Shown in pieces: positions 25,925 to 34,986 of a DNA stretch of 64,000 nt; positions within the stretch are counted from its first letter, which is position 1, and each line of letters begins with the position of its first letter. Made by a program: the position numbers and the translations under genes. The notes under the pieces are model-generated. The model ran no database searches and was not told the origin of the DNA. It saw only the letters and a list, made by a program, of their open reading frames with translations. Where the stretch lies: NCBI GenBank assembly GCA_043782485.1, contig JAYWAL010000007.1, forward strand, positions 49,153 through 113,152. Reading direction: 5' to 3'. Source of the DNA: JANXUC01 sp043782485. GTDB lineage: Bacteria > Acidobacteriota > Terriglobia > Terriglobales > Acidobacteriaceae.

Positions 25925-27370
25925 CTAGTCGTCGTCCGGGTCGGTGGGAGGGGTTTTGTCGTTCAGGAAGAACGCTGCTCCGACTTTCGTTTGGACGTTC
26001 CCGAACGTCCGGGGTGCTTGCGTCAGGTCAAAGAACGAGGTCAGGTCGGTGGTGGCCCGAGCATCAGCAAAGGTCAACAGACCCTCCTGGATACCAAAGT
26101 TGTGTTCAATAAACCGAACCATGCTGCCGAAGTCATGGCGTGAATTATCCACCAGATGAAACGGAGTGTAAGCTGAGACCGCGATCAGCGGCACTCGGAA
26201 GCCAAGCTGATAGCCGCCCTGCGGCGCGGGTAGCCGGGTAGGCGCGACGTGGTCGTACCATCCGCCCCAGTCATCCCAGACAATCAGAATGGCGGTAGCG
26301 TCATTGGAGTTGTTGGCCCAGTAGTCACACTTGTGGTTGCTTGCGGCCCAGCTGTTACCCACCGCGTTGACGATGGAGGCAACCCAAGAAGGTCCACCGC
26401 CGGTGTTGATGGCCGCATGGTCGGAGTTTTGCCCGCTGGGGATGACCCATGTGACTTGCCGCAGGTTGCAGTTGGCAATGTCGTTGAGCACGTTGGCCGC
26501 GTTCAGATCCACGTTGGCCTTCCAATCGGTCCCCGTACAATTGCCTCCGTTGGCCATGCAGATATGCTGAATGGCATTCGGCGCGGTCCAAATGGAGTTG
26601 GCGCCAGGCGAATAGTAGCGCCACGTGATGCCGCGGGGTTGGAGCAAGTCGGAAACGGTATTGTGCTCGAAGCAAGGGTAGGCTTGGTTGCTGCGGCTTT
26701 CCGTTCCGGTGGAATCAATCAGTTGAACCAATCGCGTTGAGCTGGCGATGCATCCTGCTCCGGTGCCCTTGCCGGACATGTTTTCGGCGGCAAAAGTCCC
26801 GGCATGGTCGGCCGCTAGACTTGGTGCCGAGGTCCCGCCAAAGATGAATTGGTGCGCGGGAAAGCTGGGACCTTGGTTGGTTTGGAACATCTTGTTCGCC
26901 CAGCCATATTGGCTGGCCAGCAAAAGGTAGGGATTGAGTGTGCCAGCGGCATTGTCGACGTAGGCGAACTGAGGTTTCCCTGGGCAGACTCCGATGCAGG
27001 AGACCTTGGCCGCTCCGTCCATTTTGCAGTTGCCGAGCGTGTCCTGGTCGCATTGCGCCATCCATGACCGATGTGTATGACCAAGGTCGTACTGGTTGGC
27101 CAAAGCAACTTTGATGGGCTGGGTGATGCCTACCGACGAAGCCTTGTCCAGCCAGTTTTTGGTTTGAATGTCGTACTGATTGCCCGTTGGCGCGGTGTTA
27201 CAGGAGCTGCTGGTGCCATATGGGGGAGCGCAAAGGCCTTGGAAAAGGTTGTCGGGAGTGCGGTTTTCCTGAACGATGACCACGATATGACCAAAACTTC
27301 GAATTTGAGCCTGGAGTAATGCGCCACTGGTCAATATGAGCAGCACGAGAGTTTTAGCAGCGAATTTCAC
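25925..27370 (-). CDS. Secreted phosphoesterase/phospholipase C family protein
   Basis: The 481-residue protein belongs to the phosphoesterase family (PF04185) that includes bacterial phospholipases C and acid phosphatases. A signal peptide (VKFAAKTLVLLILTSGALLQ) is followed by the family opening HIVVIVQENRTPDNLFQG. It also shows GHTHRSWMAQCD, the metal-site segment WDDWGGWYDHV, and IAVSAYTP near the end. GTG at 27370 is chosen because GGGGAA lies just upstream and it directly starts the signal peptide; the frame extends 34 codons further. It converges with the E1 gene across 115 bases. The substrate (phospholipid or phosphomonoester) is not determined. Confidence 0.9.
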   Translation of the reverse strand: MKFAAKTLVLLILTSGALLQAQIRSFGHIVVIVQENRTPDNLFQGLCAPPYGTSSSCNTAPTGNQYDIQTKNWLDKASSVGITQPIKVALANQYDLGHTHRSWMAQCDQDTLGNCKMDGAAKVSCIGVCPGKPQFAYVDNAAGTLNPYLLLASQYGWANKMFQTNQGPSFPAHQFIFGGTSAPSLAADHAGTFAAENMSGKGTGAGCIASSTRLVQLIDSTGTESRSNQAYPCFEHNTVSDLLQPRGITWRYYSPGANSIWTAPNAIQHICMANGGNCTGTDWKANVDLNAANVLNDIANCNLRQVTWVIPSGQNSDHAAINTGGGPSWVASIVNAVGNSWAASNHKCDYWANNSNDATAILIVWDDWGGWYDHVAPTRLPAPQGGYQLGFRVPLIAVSAYTPFHLVDNSRHDFGSMVRFIEHNFGIQEGLLTFADARATTDLTSFFDLTQAPRTFGNVQTKVGAAFFLNDKTPPTDPDDD

Positions 27371-27509
27371 AAGAATTCCCCGTGGAAAGGATTTGTAAAT
27401 TTTTGGTTTGCTTCCCTTGGAGAGGACTAACTTCCAGGGCAAAAGGCCTACGTTGAATTCAGTAGACCCCAAGCCGCTTAGGCAGTCAAGTAAAGTCCGT
27501 GTTAATTAG

Positions 27510-28094
27510 TTAGAGCGCTGGAGCGAGGGGATGGTTGCCGATGGCGGCAAAGGTCATTTCTTGCGCTGGGCTCTTGACTTTGTGCTTCCATTGCATGAAT
27601 AAATCTGCGTAAGTGTAGGTTATATAAGCACTTGATTCGATGTCTAAGAGGAGGGCGGTGGCGTCGATCCAGCGCGGGGCACCCTCGATTTCGGCAATGT
27701 TGCCAAGTGGAGTTTGATCTAAAACAATGTGTCCTTTGCCGTCCGACCACTCGGAGCGGAACTTCTCGTAGATGAAGGTAGGGCGGTAGCCGAGCGAGGC
27801 CAGAATCGCCGCGAAGGCGTCGCCGTCGGTAAGCTGGGTTTCGATCTCAACGCGGGACTTGTGGCGGCCGGCCGAACCTTTGGCTTTATGGGTGAGGGTC
27901 CAAGTTTTGCCGTACTTGCGGAGGCGGAGGAGTTCCCCGCGCTTACGCAGCGGCTGGCCGGGAAGGTCGTAGAGGGTATTGTGCTCGTGGGTGCGGGGGG
28001 TGACGCAGCGGAAGCCGGCAGCTCGGAGTTTACGTTGCAGCGCCTTGAAGTCGGCGATGCGGAATTTGATTTCGGTTTCGGTTTGTTTGGGCAT
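27510..28094 (-). CDS. CYTH-domain protein (class IV adenylate cyclase-like)
   Basis: The 194-residue protein has the N-terminal ExExK motif of CYTH triphosphate tunnel enzymes (TETEIKFRI). It also has basic tunnel strands (ELLRLRKYGKTWTLTHKAK, SRVEIETQL) and the acidic GNIAEIEG. The family includes class IV adenylate cyclases, thiamine triphosphatases and inorganic tripolyphosphatases. Nothing here decides which; the closest remembered pattern is the CyaB-type cyclase. It is a single cytoplasmic domain, downstream of the repeat at 28110. Confidence 0.88.
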   Translation of the reverse strand: MPKQTETEIKFRIADFKALQRKLRAAGFRCVTPRTHEHNTLYDLPGQPLRKRGELLRLRKYGKTWTLTHKAKGSAGRHKSRVEIETQLTDGDAFAAILASLGYRPTFIYEKFRSEWSDGKGHIVLDQTPLGNIAEIEGAPRWIDATALLLDIESSAYITYTYADLFMQWKHKVKSPAQEMTFAAIGNHPLAPAL

Positions 28095-28109
28095 GGAGTG
28101 TTAAAGGGT

Positions 28110-28200
28110 CGTCATCCCGGCCAACAGGAGGGATCTGAATTTGCTTGAGCGAAGCCTAAAATCGGCCTTGCAGGCTTCTTCCCCTTGGTCGGGATGACAG
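28110..28200. repeat. Dispersed inverted repeat, family A, diverged copy
   Basis: The left arm CGTCATCCCGGCCAACAGGA (from 28110) and right arm CCCCTTGGTCGGGATGACAG (ending at 28200) match the arms of the 22200-22286 element with several changes. The interior contains a separate short inverted pair (GAAGCC ... GGCTTC). It sits between the DedA-rhodanese end and the CYTH gene. Confidence 0.8.
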
Positions 28201-28213
28201 ATCGTAAATCTAT

Positions 28214-29188
28214 TTATGCGAACGTCGGCAGCTTGACCAGATCATCGGCCGGAGGCTGCTCCACCGGATACCCGGCCTTGCGCCATGCGGCGAGGCCACC
28301 GACTATGACGAATGCGTTGAAACCTCGTTCTCGGAGTAAGTGCGCCACACGGGCGCTGGTGGCTTCGCGCTGTCAAGTACAGTACAGATAAATGTGCTTG
28401 TCGCGGGGCAGCTTATCCATCTCCTGGTCTAGATTGTTGGGCTCAATACGGATGGAGCCGTGAATGCGGTGGGCGCCGGCGTCGTAGTAGCCGTGGCTGC
28501 GCACGTCGGCGATGACCATGCGCTCGCGCTCTTCGGGATCGTTGAACAGCTTGACGAGATCGCCCACGTCGACCCGAGGAACGATCCGGTATACACGCTG
28601 CTGCTTGTAGGCCCAGACGCGGTAAGCGATGTAGGCGAGGAACGCGAGTAGAAGCAAAATTTCGAAGGTGTGCGAGGCGACTGCGAGACCGTGGGTGATG
28701 GTCTTCATGAAATCGCTGAAGAGGAAGCCCGCGCCGCCGTAGGCGAGAACGTAGAGCAAGGCACCGCCGAAATCGTAGCGTAGAAATTTCCACGGCGGCA
28801 TCTTCATGCTTCCGGCCAGAGGCGGAGCCATAGTGTTAAGGCCGGGAACAAACTTGGCGATGAGCAGGGTGGCCTTGCCGCGTTTGTAAAACGATTCAGC
28901 CGAGCGCAGGATGCAGGTTTCCGGGTTCATGGATACGCGGCAGAGAAAGCCCAAGAGCCCCCAGCCCGAGACGCGACCAACAAAGAACATGATGGCGTCG
29001 CCCGCGACGGTGGCCACCACTGCGGAAAGCAAAGCTACCCACGGGTTCATGGCATGCAGAGCGCACGCCGCTCCGGCGGCGAGTAGAGCAACCGCTGCGG
29101 GCACGGGTAGACCGATCGCTTCGAGGAAGACGATGGCTGCGAGAACGGTGTAGCCGTGGCGGGCGAATAGGCTGAGGAACTGATCCAT
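28214..29188 (-). CDS. DedA membrane protein fused to rhodanese, probable selenoprotein (in-frame UGA)
   Basis: The DedA/SNARE-associated part (residues 1-200, with GLPVPAAVALLAAG and KFVPGLNTMAPPLAG and several membrane spans) is joined to a cytoplasmic rhodanese domain (about 205-310). The frame meets UGA at 28373-28375, codon 272, inside the rhodanese active loop: YLYCT-UGA-QREATSARVA. It then continues 52 codons through conserved rhodanese sequence (HLLRERGFN, GGLAAWRKAGYPVE) to TAA at 28214. Placing selenocysteine at codon 272 gives a C-T-U redox motif. A hairpin with 5-bp stem GCCAC/GUGGC and 10-base loop starts 10 bases after the UGA, where a bacterial SECIS would lie. Without read-through the product is 271 residues. 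Confidence 0.75.
28344..28363 (-). promoter_or_regulatory. Candidate bacterial SECIS hairpin
   Basis: On the coding strand the 5-bp stem GCCAC/GTGGC encloses a ten-base loop lying 15-24 bases after the UGA. A further GC pair can extend it across a three-base bulge. Bacterial SECIS elements are hairpins at about this distance from the UGA and bind SelB. The loop G is at position three, so the match is suggestive, not decisive. Confidence 0.4.
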
Positions 29189-29342
29189 AGGGTTTGCAAC
29201 TTGAATCCTATAGATGATCTGGGGGAAAGGAAAGAATCAACGGGAGCAAGATATGGGTGGAAGGCATGAGTGGGGCAGGGGTCCTTCGACTCCACATTTC
29301 CGCTCAGGATTACAAGACCTAAAAGGTGAAAAGACTTCAACG

Positions 29343-30332
29343 TTATTTTTCGCGGGAGACTACGAAGTCCGGTGCCCAGAGCAGGGCGCGCTTGATTTCG
29401 GAATCTGGGAAGGTGCCGATGGACTTGCGGGCGGATTCGGCGTATTCGGCGGCGCGGTCGTGGGCGGCCTCGATGGAACCGTATTTGTGCAGGATTTCGA
29501 GAATCTGCTCGTGGGTGACGCCGTTGAAAGCCCGGTTGCGAAGGACCGTTTCGATGACGACGTGCTCGGCTGGGGTGCAACGTTCCAGGGCGTGGATGAC
29601 GGCCATGGTGGCTTTGCCCTCACGCAGGTCACTGGCGACAGGCTTGCCGAGGACACTTTCGGAGGCGGTGAGGTCAAGAACGTCGTCAACAATCTGGAAC
29701 GCCATGCCCAAGTCCCGGCCGTACTGGGCGACGTTTTCTTCTTCCTGCGGAGTGGCTGATCCCAAGATCGCACCCATCCTCATGCACACGGAAAACAGGC
29801 ATGCGGTTTTGCGGTAGATTAGGTCAAAGTTTTCGGCGAGCGTAATGCACTGGCCGAGTTTTTCCATTTGCAGCAGTTCGCCTTCCACCATTTGCTGCGT
29901 GAGTTCGATGAGGGAATCGAGAATGCGCAAATTGCGCTCTTGCAGCGCGATGCGAAACGACTGCATGTAAAGCCAGTCTCCAGCAAGTACGCACTTGGAG
30001 TTTCCCCATTGAGTGTTGGCTGCGGGGCGGCCGCGGCGGGTTTGCGCCTCGTCGATAATGTCGTCGTGGACGAGCGTGGCGGTGTGGATGATTTCGACGA
30101 CCGCGCCCAAACGAACGGCACCACGGCCCTCGTAGTTGAACAGCTTGGCGGCCAACAGGAGCAAGACCGGGCGGATGCGCTTGCCTCCTCCTCCGCGCAG
30201 ATATTCGCCAATTTCGGTGATGGCCGCGACGTTGGAGACGGTGTCCCGCCCAAATTCGCGCTCAATCGCGGCGAGGTCATCCCGCAGCAGCTCGAAGACT
30301 TCTTTCCCGTTGGTGGCTATGGTCGTATTCAC
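29343..30332 (-). CDS. Polyprenyl diphosphate synthase
   Basis: This enzyme chains isopentenyl diphosphate units to make long prenyl diphosphates for quinone side chains or carriers. The 329-residue protein is all helical with the first aspartate motif LVHDDIIDEA and the second QIVDDVLDLT, preceded by GGGGKRIRP for substrate binding. The residues before the first DDxxD are small or aliphatic, which suggests a long-chain product such as octaprenyl or heptaprenyl diphosphate, but length cannot be fixed. It begins five bases after yajQ, so metG-tatD-yajQ and this gene may be one transcript. Confidence 0.93.
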   Translation of the reverse strand: MNTTIATNGKEVFELLRDDLAAIEREFGRDTVSNVAAITEIGEYLRGGGGKRIRPVLLLLAAKLFNYEGRGAVRLGAVVEIIHTATLVHDDIIDEAQTRRGRPAANTQWGNSKCVLAGDWLYMQSFRIALQERNLRILDSLIELTQQMVEGELLQMEKLGQCITLAENFDLIYRKTACLFSVCMRMGAILGSATPQEEENVAQYGRDLGMAFQIVDDVLDLTASESVLGKPVASDLREGKATMAVIHALERCTPAEHVVIETVLRNRAFNGVTHEQILEILHKYGSIEAAHDRAAEYAESARKSIGTFPDSEIKRALLWAPDFVVSREK

Positions 30333-30337
30333 GGATT

Positions 30338-30835
30338 TTAGTTGGTACGGAAGTTTACGAACTGCAAATCCAGACCGAAGTCTTTTTGCCGAACCGCAGC
30401 GATCACGCCTTGCAGAGTATCGCGATCTTTGCCGCTAACGCGAACCAAATCGCCTTGAATGGAGGCCTGAACTTTGTGCTTCGCCTCTTTAATAAACTTG
30501 ACGATATCCTTCGCCTTTTCGACGGGGACGCCTTGTTGCAGCGTTGCCTTCTGGCGGACGGTTGCGCCCGCCGCCGCCTCCAGCGCGCCGTACGTCAGGC
30601 TCTTCAGAGAAATGCCGCGCTTGACCAGTTTGGTTTGCAGCACATCATTGACCGCCTTGAGCTTATATTCGTCGGCTGAGTGCAGCGTCAGCGTCTCCTT
30701 GCCGTCAAACTCGAGCAGCGATTTCGAGTCTTTCAGGTCGAAGCGGGTCACGATTTCCTTCATGGCCTGGGCGATCGCGTTGCTGACTTCCGTTAAATCT
30801 GACTTGCTCACAATGTCAAAACTATTGTCTGGCAC
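30338..30835 (-). CDS. yajQ: YajQ-family nucleotide-binding protein
   Basis: The 165-residue protein matches the YajQ (UPF0234) family end to end. It starts SFDIVSKSDLTEVSNAI, with RFDLKDSKSLLEF, GKETLTLHSADE, VRQKATLQQGV and a terminal FGLDLQFVNFR. The family has two ferredoxin-like domains and some members bind cyclic di-GMP or tRNA/nucleotides. It lies 51 bases after tatD and 5 bases before the prenyl synthase gene, so co-transcription is likely. Confidence 0.95.
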   Translation of the reverse strand: MPDNSFDIVSKSDLTEVSNAIAQAMKEIVTRFDLKDSKSLLEFDGKETLTLHSADEYKLKAVNDVLQTKLVKRGISLKSLTYGALEAAAGATVRQKATLQQGVPVEKAKDIVKFIKEAKHKVQASIQGDLVRVSGKDRDTLQGVIAAVRQKDFGLDLQFVNFRTN

Positions 30836-30886
30836 GGCTTAATCCTTTAGATATCTGTAGTTTGCCCGAAGATTCAACCCTCAAGG

Positions 30887-31711
30887 CTAACCTGCCTTGA
30901 GGTTTTCGTGAAGGGAAAAGAAACGGCGAAAGTTTTCTGAGGTTTTGCGGCCAATCTCTTCCTGCGAAAGTTCGCGCAGCGTGGCGATCTGGCGCGCGAC
31001 TTCGACCACGTAGGCTGGCTCGTTGCGCTTGCCGCGAAAGGGAACTGGGGCGAGGAAAGGAGAATCGGTTTCGATCAACATCCGGTCGAGTGGGACCACT
31101 TTGGCAGCGTCGCGAATGTTCTGGGCTTTCGGGAAGGTGATGTTTCCGGCGAAGGAAATCATGAAGCCCAGGTCGAGTGAGCGGCGTACGTGGTCGAGCG
31201 TGCCGGTGAAGCAGTGAATGATGCCGCCCAGGCCGCTGGACTTCCAGTGTTCGGCCAGCATGGCCAGCAGGTCGTCCCATGCGTTTTCCGTGTTGTCGGT
31301 GGCGCGGCAGTGGATGATGATGGGCAGTTTGGTGGCGCGGGCGAGTTCCATCTGGCGCGCAAACACGGCCTTCTGCACCTCGCGCGGCGAGTGGTCGTAA
31401 AAATAGTCGAGCCCGATTTCGCCCCAGCCGATGACTTTGGGATGGCGGGCGAGGGCGGCGAGTTCCTCGAAATCGGAGGTCTTGGCCAACTCGGCTTCGT
31501 GGGGATGGATGCCGACGCTGGCGTAGATGCCGGGGTGATCGTGTTCGTGGGCGAGGGCGAGCTTTAAGGCGCAGTCGAGCGTTCCCGGGCCTTCGCCGCT
31601 GCCGATAAGGAGCATGGTATTGACCCCGGCATCGCGGGCGCGCGCCAGGACTTCGCGGCGGTCCTCCGCGAACTTTGCTCCGTCGAGATGGGCGTGGGAG
31701 TCGGTATACAT
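30887..31711 (-). CDS. tatD: TatD-family metal-dependent deoxyribonuclease
   Basis: TatD proteins are TIM-barrel hydrolases with DNase activity linked to DNA quality control. The 274-residue protein has the metal ligands DSHAHLD at the start, GEIGLDYFYD, PIIIHCRATDN, IHCFTG and LIETDSPFLAP, all in order. It follows metG on the same strand, an arrangement found in many bacteria. The ATG start yields MYTDSHAH directly. Confidence 0.94.
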   Translation of the reverse strand: MYTDSHAHLDGAKFAEDRREVLARARDAGVNTMLLIGSGEGPGTLDCALKLALAHEHDHPGIYASVGIHPHEAELAKTSDFEELAALARHPKVIGWGEIGLDYFYDHSPREVQKAVFARQMELARATKLPIIIHCRATDNTENAWDDLLAMLAEHWKSSGLGGIIHCFTGTLDHVRRSLDLGFMISFAGNITFPKAQNIRDAAKVVPLDRMLIETDSPFLAPVPFRGKRNEPAYVVEVARQIATLRELSQEEIGRKTSENFRRFFSLHENLKAG

Positions 31712-31760
31712 CAGTTGCCAGCCGTCAGTTTCCGGTTGCCAGTTCTGGGCAGAGCTTCAA

Positions 31761-31840
31761 TGCAGATCCCTCCCGTTGGTCGGGATGACAAGGCCCTTTC
31801 ACTGGGTGCCCCACACAAGCCTTTGTTTGGTTTGTGTGGG
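31761..31840. repeat. Family A repeat arm plus adjacent hairpin
   Basis: TGCAGATCCCTCCCGTTGGT (from 31761), continuing to 31791, is identical to the right arm of the 22200-22286 element; no left arm is present. At 31810-31840 a separate 12-bp stem (CCCACACAA... with ...TTGTGTGGG) encloses a seven-base loop. Both lie in the metG-tatD spacer. Confidence 0.75.
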
Positions 31841-31859
31841 TGGTTCCAGAGCTAAAACT

Positions 31860-33857
31860 TTATTTCAGCCGAGCCCCAACCGGCACATCCTCCAGAAACC
31901 CAGCCAGCACGGGCTTACCACCTTCGAGCGAAGCCGCGACAATCATGCCATTCGATTCCAGGCCACGCAGCTTCCGCGGGGCCAGATTGGCGACGATCAC
32001 AACCTTGCGGCCCACCAGCGGCTCAGGATCGTAAGCTTCGGCGATCCCAGCGAGAATCTGGCGGACTTCGGTGCCGATATCGACCTCGAGGCGCAGCAGC
32101 TTATCCGCGCCCTTGACACGCTCGGCGACTCTTACCAGGCCCACGCGGAGTTCGATTTTGGCGAAGTCATCGATGGTGATTTTTGGGTCAGCCGCGGGCG
32201 TAACAAACGGGGCAGCTGGCGCCGTTGGTGACACTGTTGGCGCGGGCGCAGTTGCCGGTGCGGGCGTTGCTTCTACAGGAGCAGGCGTGCGTCGCTCTTC
32301 TTCCATTTCGTGCATCCTTTCGACCGAGGTCTTGTCGGCGCGCGGGAACACGGGTTCGACCTTGCCGAGTTGCGTTCCAGATTTAAGTTGTCCCCAGGCT
32401 AATTCGTTGATGTGAACCGCTTGAATATCTCCCACCCCAAGCTGCGCCCAAATGCGCGCCGTGGAGTCTGGGATGACGGCGTGCGCGAGCGCCGTGACAA
32501 TGCGCAGGGCTTCGGCGCTGGTGTACAGAATCGTTCCCAACCGTGTGCGGCTTGCATCGTCGCTCTGCTCACCCAAACTCCAGGGTTTGTTTTCCACGAT
32601 ATATTTGTCAACGCTACCCACCAGCGACCAGGCAACTTCTAGCGCCCGCGAAAACTGAAAGTCCTCGAACAGTCGCGCGAACTCGGTGATCACCTGTTGG
32701 GCTTGCGCCGCGATCACGTCTTCGGCAGCCGTTGTCGCACCGCTTGCCGGTACGACGCCCCCACAATATTTCGTAATCATCGTCAACGTGCGGCTGGCTA
32801 GGTTGCCAAGGCCGTTGGCAAGGTCGGCATTATAGCGCTGGACGAGGGCGTCGAACGAGAACGACCCATCCTGCCCGAACACGATTTCGCGCAGCAGGAA
32901 GTAGCGTAGGGCGTCGGAGCCGAGCACGTCCAGAATCGTCTCCGCCCGCACAATATTGCCGCGCGATTTCGACATCTTGCTCTCTTCGAACAGCAGCCAG
33001 CCGTGCGCGACAATCGACTTGGGCAGCGGCAAGCCCGCGGCCATGAGAAACGCTGGCCAGTACACGCAGTGGAACCGCACGATTTCCTTCCCGATCATGT
33101 GAACATCGGCGGGCCAGTACTTGTCGTAACGCGATGTATCTTTCGAGCCGTACCCCAGCGCCGTAATGTAATTGGCCAGCGCATCCAGCCAGACGTAAAT
33201 CACGTGCGTGGGATCATCCGGAACCGGAATTCCCCACTGAAACGTTGACCGCGAAATCGAAAGATCCCGCAACCCACTCTTAACAAACGAAGCAACTTCA
33301 TTCCGCCGCGTCTCGGGACGAATGAACTCCGGATGCTCTGCGTAATAAGCCAGTAGCTTGTCCTGGAACGCCGAAAGTTTGAAGAAGTAGTTCTCTTCCT
33401 TCAGCGTCTCCGTAGGCCGCCCACACTCAGGGCAGGGAGCGCCCGCGCCGACGACGTCGACGTACATCTCATCGAACACGCAGTACTGGCCCTCATAGGA
33501 GCCCTTGTAAATGTGGCCCTTGTCGCGAAGCTGGCGGAAAAGCGCCTGCACGCCCGTCTTGTGCCGAGGCTCGGTCGTGCGAATGTAGTCATCATTGGTA
33601 ATGCCCATCCGCTTCCACAACCCCTGAAACGCCGCCGAAACCTCATCGGTAAGCTGCTGCGGAGCGATGCCAGCCGCCTGCGCCGCGCGCTCGATCTTCT
33701 GCCCATGCTCGTCGGTGCCGGTCAGGAAAAACGTATCCACGCCCAACTGCCTCTGCCGCCGCGCGATGGCGTCGCAGGCAATCGTGGTATACGCGTGCCC
33801 AATGTGGGGTCGGGCGTTCACGTAGTAAATCGGCGTGGTGATGTAGAACTTGGACAT
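31860..33857 (-). CDS. metG: Methionyl-tRNA synthetase
   Basis: MetG charges tRNA-Met. The 665-residue class I synthetase has HIGH in ARPHIGHAY near residue 17, the knuckle segment CPECGRP, the KMSKS loop and an anticodon-binding helical domain. After a Pro/Ala/Thr-rich linker (about 525-560), a C-terminal EMAP-like tRNA-binding domain begins at DDFAKIELRVGLV, which also drives dimerisation. One zinc-type Cys pair is visible rather than two. It heads the minus-strand set metG-tatD-yajQ-prenyl synthase. Confidence 0.97.
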   Translation of the reverse strand: MSKFYITTPIYYVNARPHIGHAYTTIACDAIARRQRQLGVDTFFLTGTDEHGQKIERAAQAAGIAPQQLTDEVSAAFQGLWKRMGITNDDYIRTTEPRHKTGVQALFRQLRDKGHIYKGSYEGQYCVFDEMYVDVVGAGAPCPECGRPTETLKEENYFFKLSAFQDKLLAYYAEHPEFIRPETRRNEVASFVKSGLRDLSISRSTFQWGIPVPDDPTHVIYVWLDALANYITALGYGSKDTSRYDKYWPADVHMIGKEIVRFHCVYWPAFLMAAGLPLPKSIVAHGWLLFEESKMSKSRGNIVRAETILDVLGSDALRYFLLREIVFGQDGSFSFDALVQRYNADLANGLGNLASRTLTMITKYCGGVVPASGATTAAEDVIAAQAQQVITEFARLFEDFQFSRALEVAWSLVGSVDKYIVENKPWSLGEQSDDASRTRLGTILYTSAEALRIVTALAHAVIPDSTARIWAQLGVGDIQAVHINELAWGQLKSGTQLGKVEPVFPRADKTSVERMHEMEEERRTPAPVEATPAPATAPAPTVSPTAPAAPFVTPAADPKITIDDFAKIELRVGLVRVAERVKGADKLLRLEVDIGTEVRQILAGIAEAYDPEPLVGRKVVIVANLAPRKLRGLESNGMIVAASLEGGKPVLAGFLEDVPVGARLK

Positions 33858-34061
33858 GGTTTGGTAGGCGTCAGCTTCGACCGGCCGCCTACGCGAGGCG
33901 GCGATGTGCTAGTTTCTGCCCAGCGGAACGGCTCAATCTTTCATCATAGGGAACGCGGTGCGGAGTCGTCAAACTTTGGTGCCGCCCAGTTGGTGTAAAC
34001 GCCTGGTTAAGTCGACAAGGAGGGCCGACCGCTGTCGCAGAGTCGTATAGACTGCACGAAT

Positions 34062-34625
34062 ATGGGTCGAACCATCTTCGTCCTCCATTCCGCCATGGCG
34101 CCGAACTCTGTTTCTGACGCGCTGCGACGCTCAATGGATGAAGAACATTGGGCACTATTCTCATTTTCCGGCTACCGAGGCAATCGCCCGCTGCTGGGCG
34201 AGGTGGGTGAAAACACATTTAGGCTACAAAAGCGGCGGTATAGCCGGAACGACTTCGCCGGGCACTTCTATGCGCGGTTTGAGGCGGAGCCGGGAGGAAC
34301 AAGAATCGAGGGCTACTTCGATGCGCCTCGGTGGGCGAGATACTTCATGCGAATCTGGCTTGCTGGAGCTGTGCTGATTGGGATACCAATTTGTTTGGAA
34401 ACAGCGATGGATATCAAAACAGGAGGCCTTCACATGAGTGGTGATACATGGGTTGGACTTGTTGTGCCACCTGTGCTGGTGCTGTTCGGCACTGTCTTAC
34501 CGAAAGTTGGTCGCTTGCTCGGCAAGGCAGACCGGAAGTTTGTCTTGGAGCATGTGCAAAACACTTTGGCCGCTCGCATTGAAGGACCTGAGTCGCAGTT
34601 CGATGCGGCTTTGCGGCGAGGATGA
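34062..34625 (+). CDS. Hypothetical membrane protein
   Basis: The 187-residue protein is not recognised. After a soluble N-terminal part (1-95; FRLQKRRYSRNDFAGHFYARF) come two hydrophobic segments (about 98-114 and 132-150), with a charged C-terminus (KADRKFVLEHVQNTLAARI). Topology would place both ends in the cytoplasm. ATG at 34095 (MAPNS) is an alternative start. It is monocistronic between divergent metG and a large inverted repeat. Confidence 0.65.
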   Translation: MGRTIFVLHSAMAPNSVSDALRRSMDEEHWALFSFSGYRGNRPLLGEVGENTFRLQKRRYSRNDFAGHFYARFEAEPGGTRIEGYFDAPRWARYFMRIWLAGAVLIGIPICLETAMDIKTGGLHMSGDTWVGLVVPPVLVLFGTVLPKVGRLLGKADRKFVLEHVQNTLAARIEGPESQFDAALRRG

Positions 34626-34986
34626 ACTATTGGTGGGTGGGCGAGCCTTTGCGCTTGATCTCTGCCGACCCACCCGGACAACGGGTGCCCCGTCCTTGCG
34701 TTCTTTGCAAGGGCGGGAGTGGGAATCTCGAAAGAACGGAACAAGTGTGGCAATCTCCACAGTATCGCATCCCGCCCTTGCAAAAAACGCAAGGACGGGG
34801 CACCCGAGATTCCGTTTTGGCGAGGAAAGTCAAAACCCGGAAAAGGGTCGGCCACCCGCCCGGCAGCCCGCCGTCAGACTATTTGTCTGGGGGTCGCTTG
34901 GCACCCGGTAAATACTGACACTTCTCGGCCTCGCCAGCTTTCTTGCTCGGGTAGAGCCGGCACGCGAGGCTTAGCACGGGTTCCTT
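34626..34986. repeat. Intergenic region with large inverted repeat, family B
   Basis: Arms 34683-34718 and 34770-34805 are 36 bases each and complementary except for a few positions in the TTCTTTGC/AAAAAACGC section. The left arm opens GGGTGCCCCGTCCTTGCG and ends GCAAGGGCGGGA. The 51-base centre includes GAATCTCG, whose complement-like GAGATTCCG follows the right arm. Diverged relatives occur at 16004-16042, 17389-17436 and 39874-39907. Open frames across it on both strands reflect the repeat. Nothing else is seen in this 361-base spacer. Confidence 0.85.

Noticed and set aside
28373..28375. Treating the UGA in the DedA-rhodanese gene as a simple stop with an unrelated downstream frame
   Set aside because: The downstream 52 codons are in the same frame and complete the rhodanese domain, so a plain gene end is the less economical reading.
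34626..34911. Several overlapping open frames rich in Cys, Lys and Arg on both strands
   Set aside because: They translate the arms of the inverted repeat at 34683-34805 and have no independent support.
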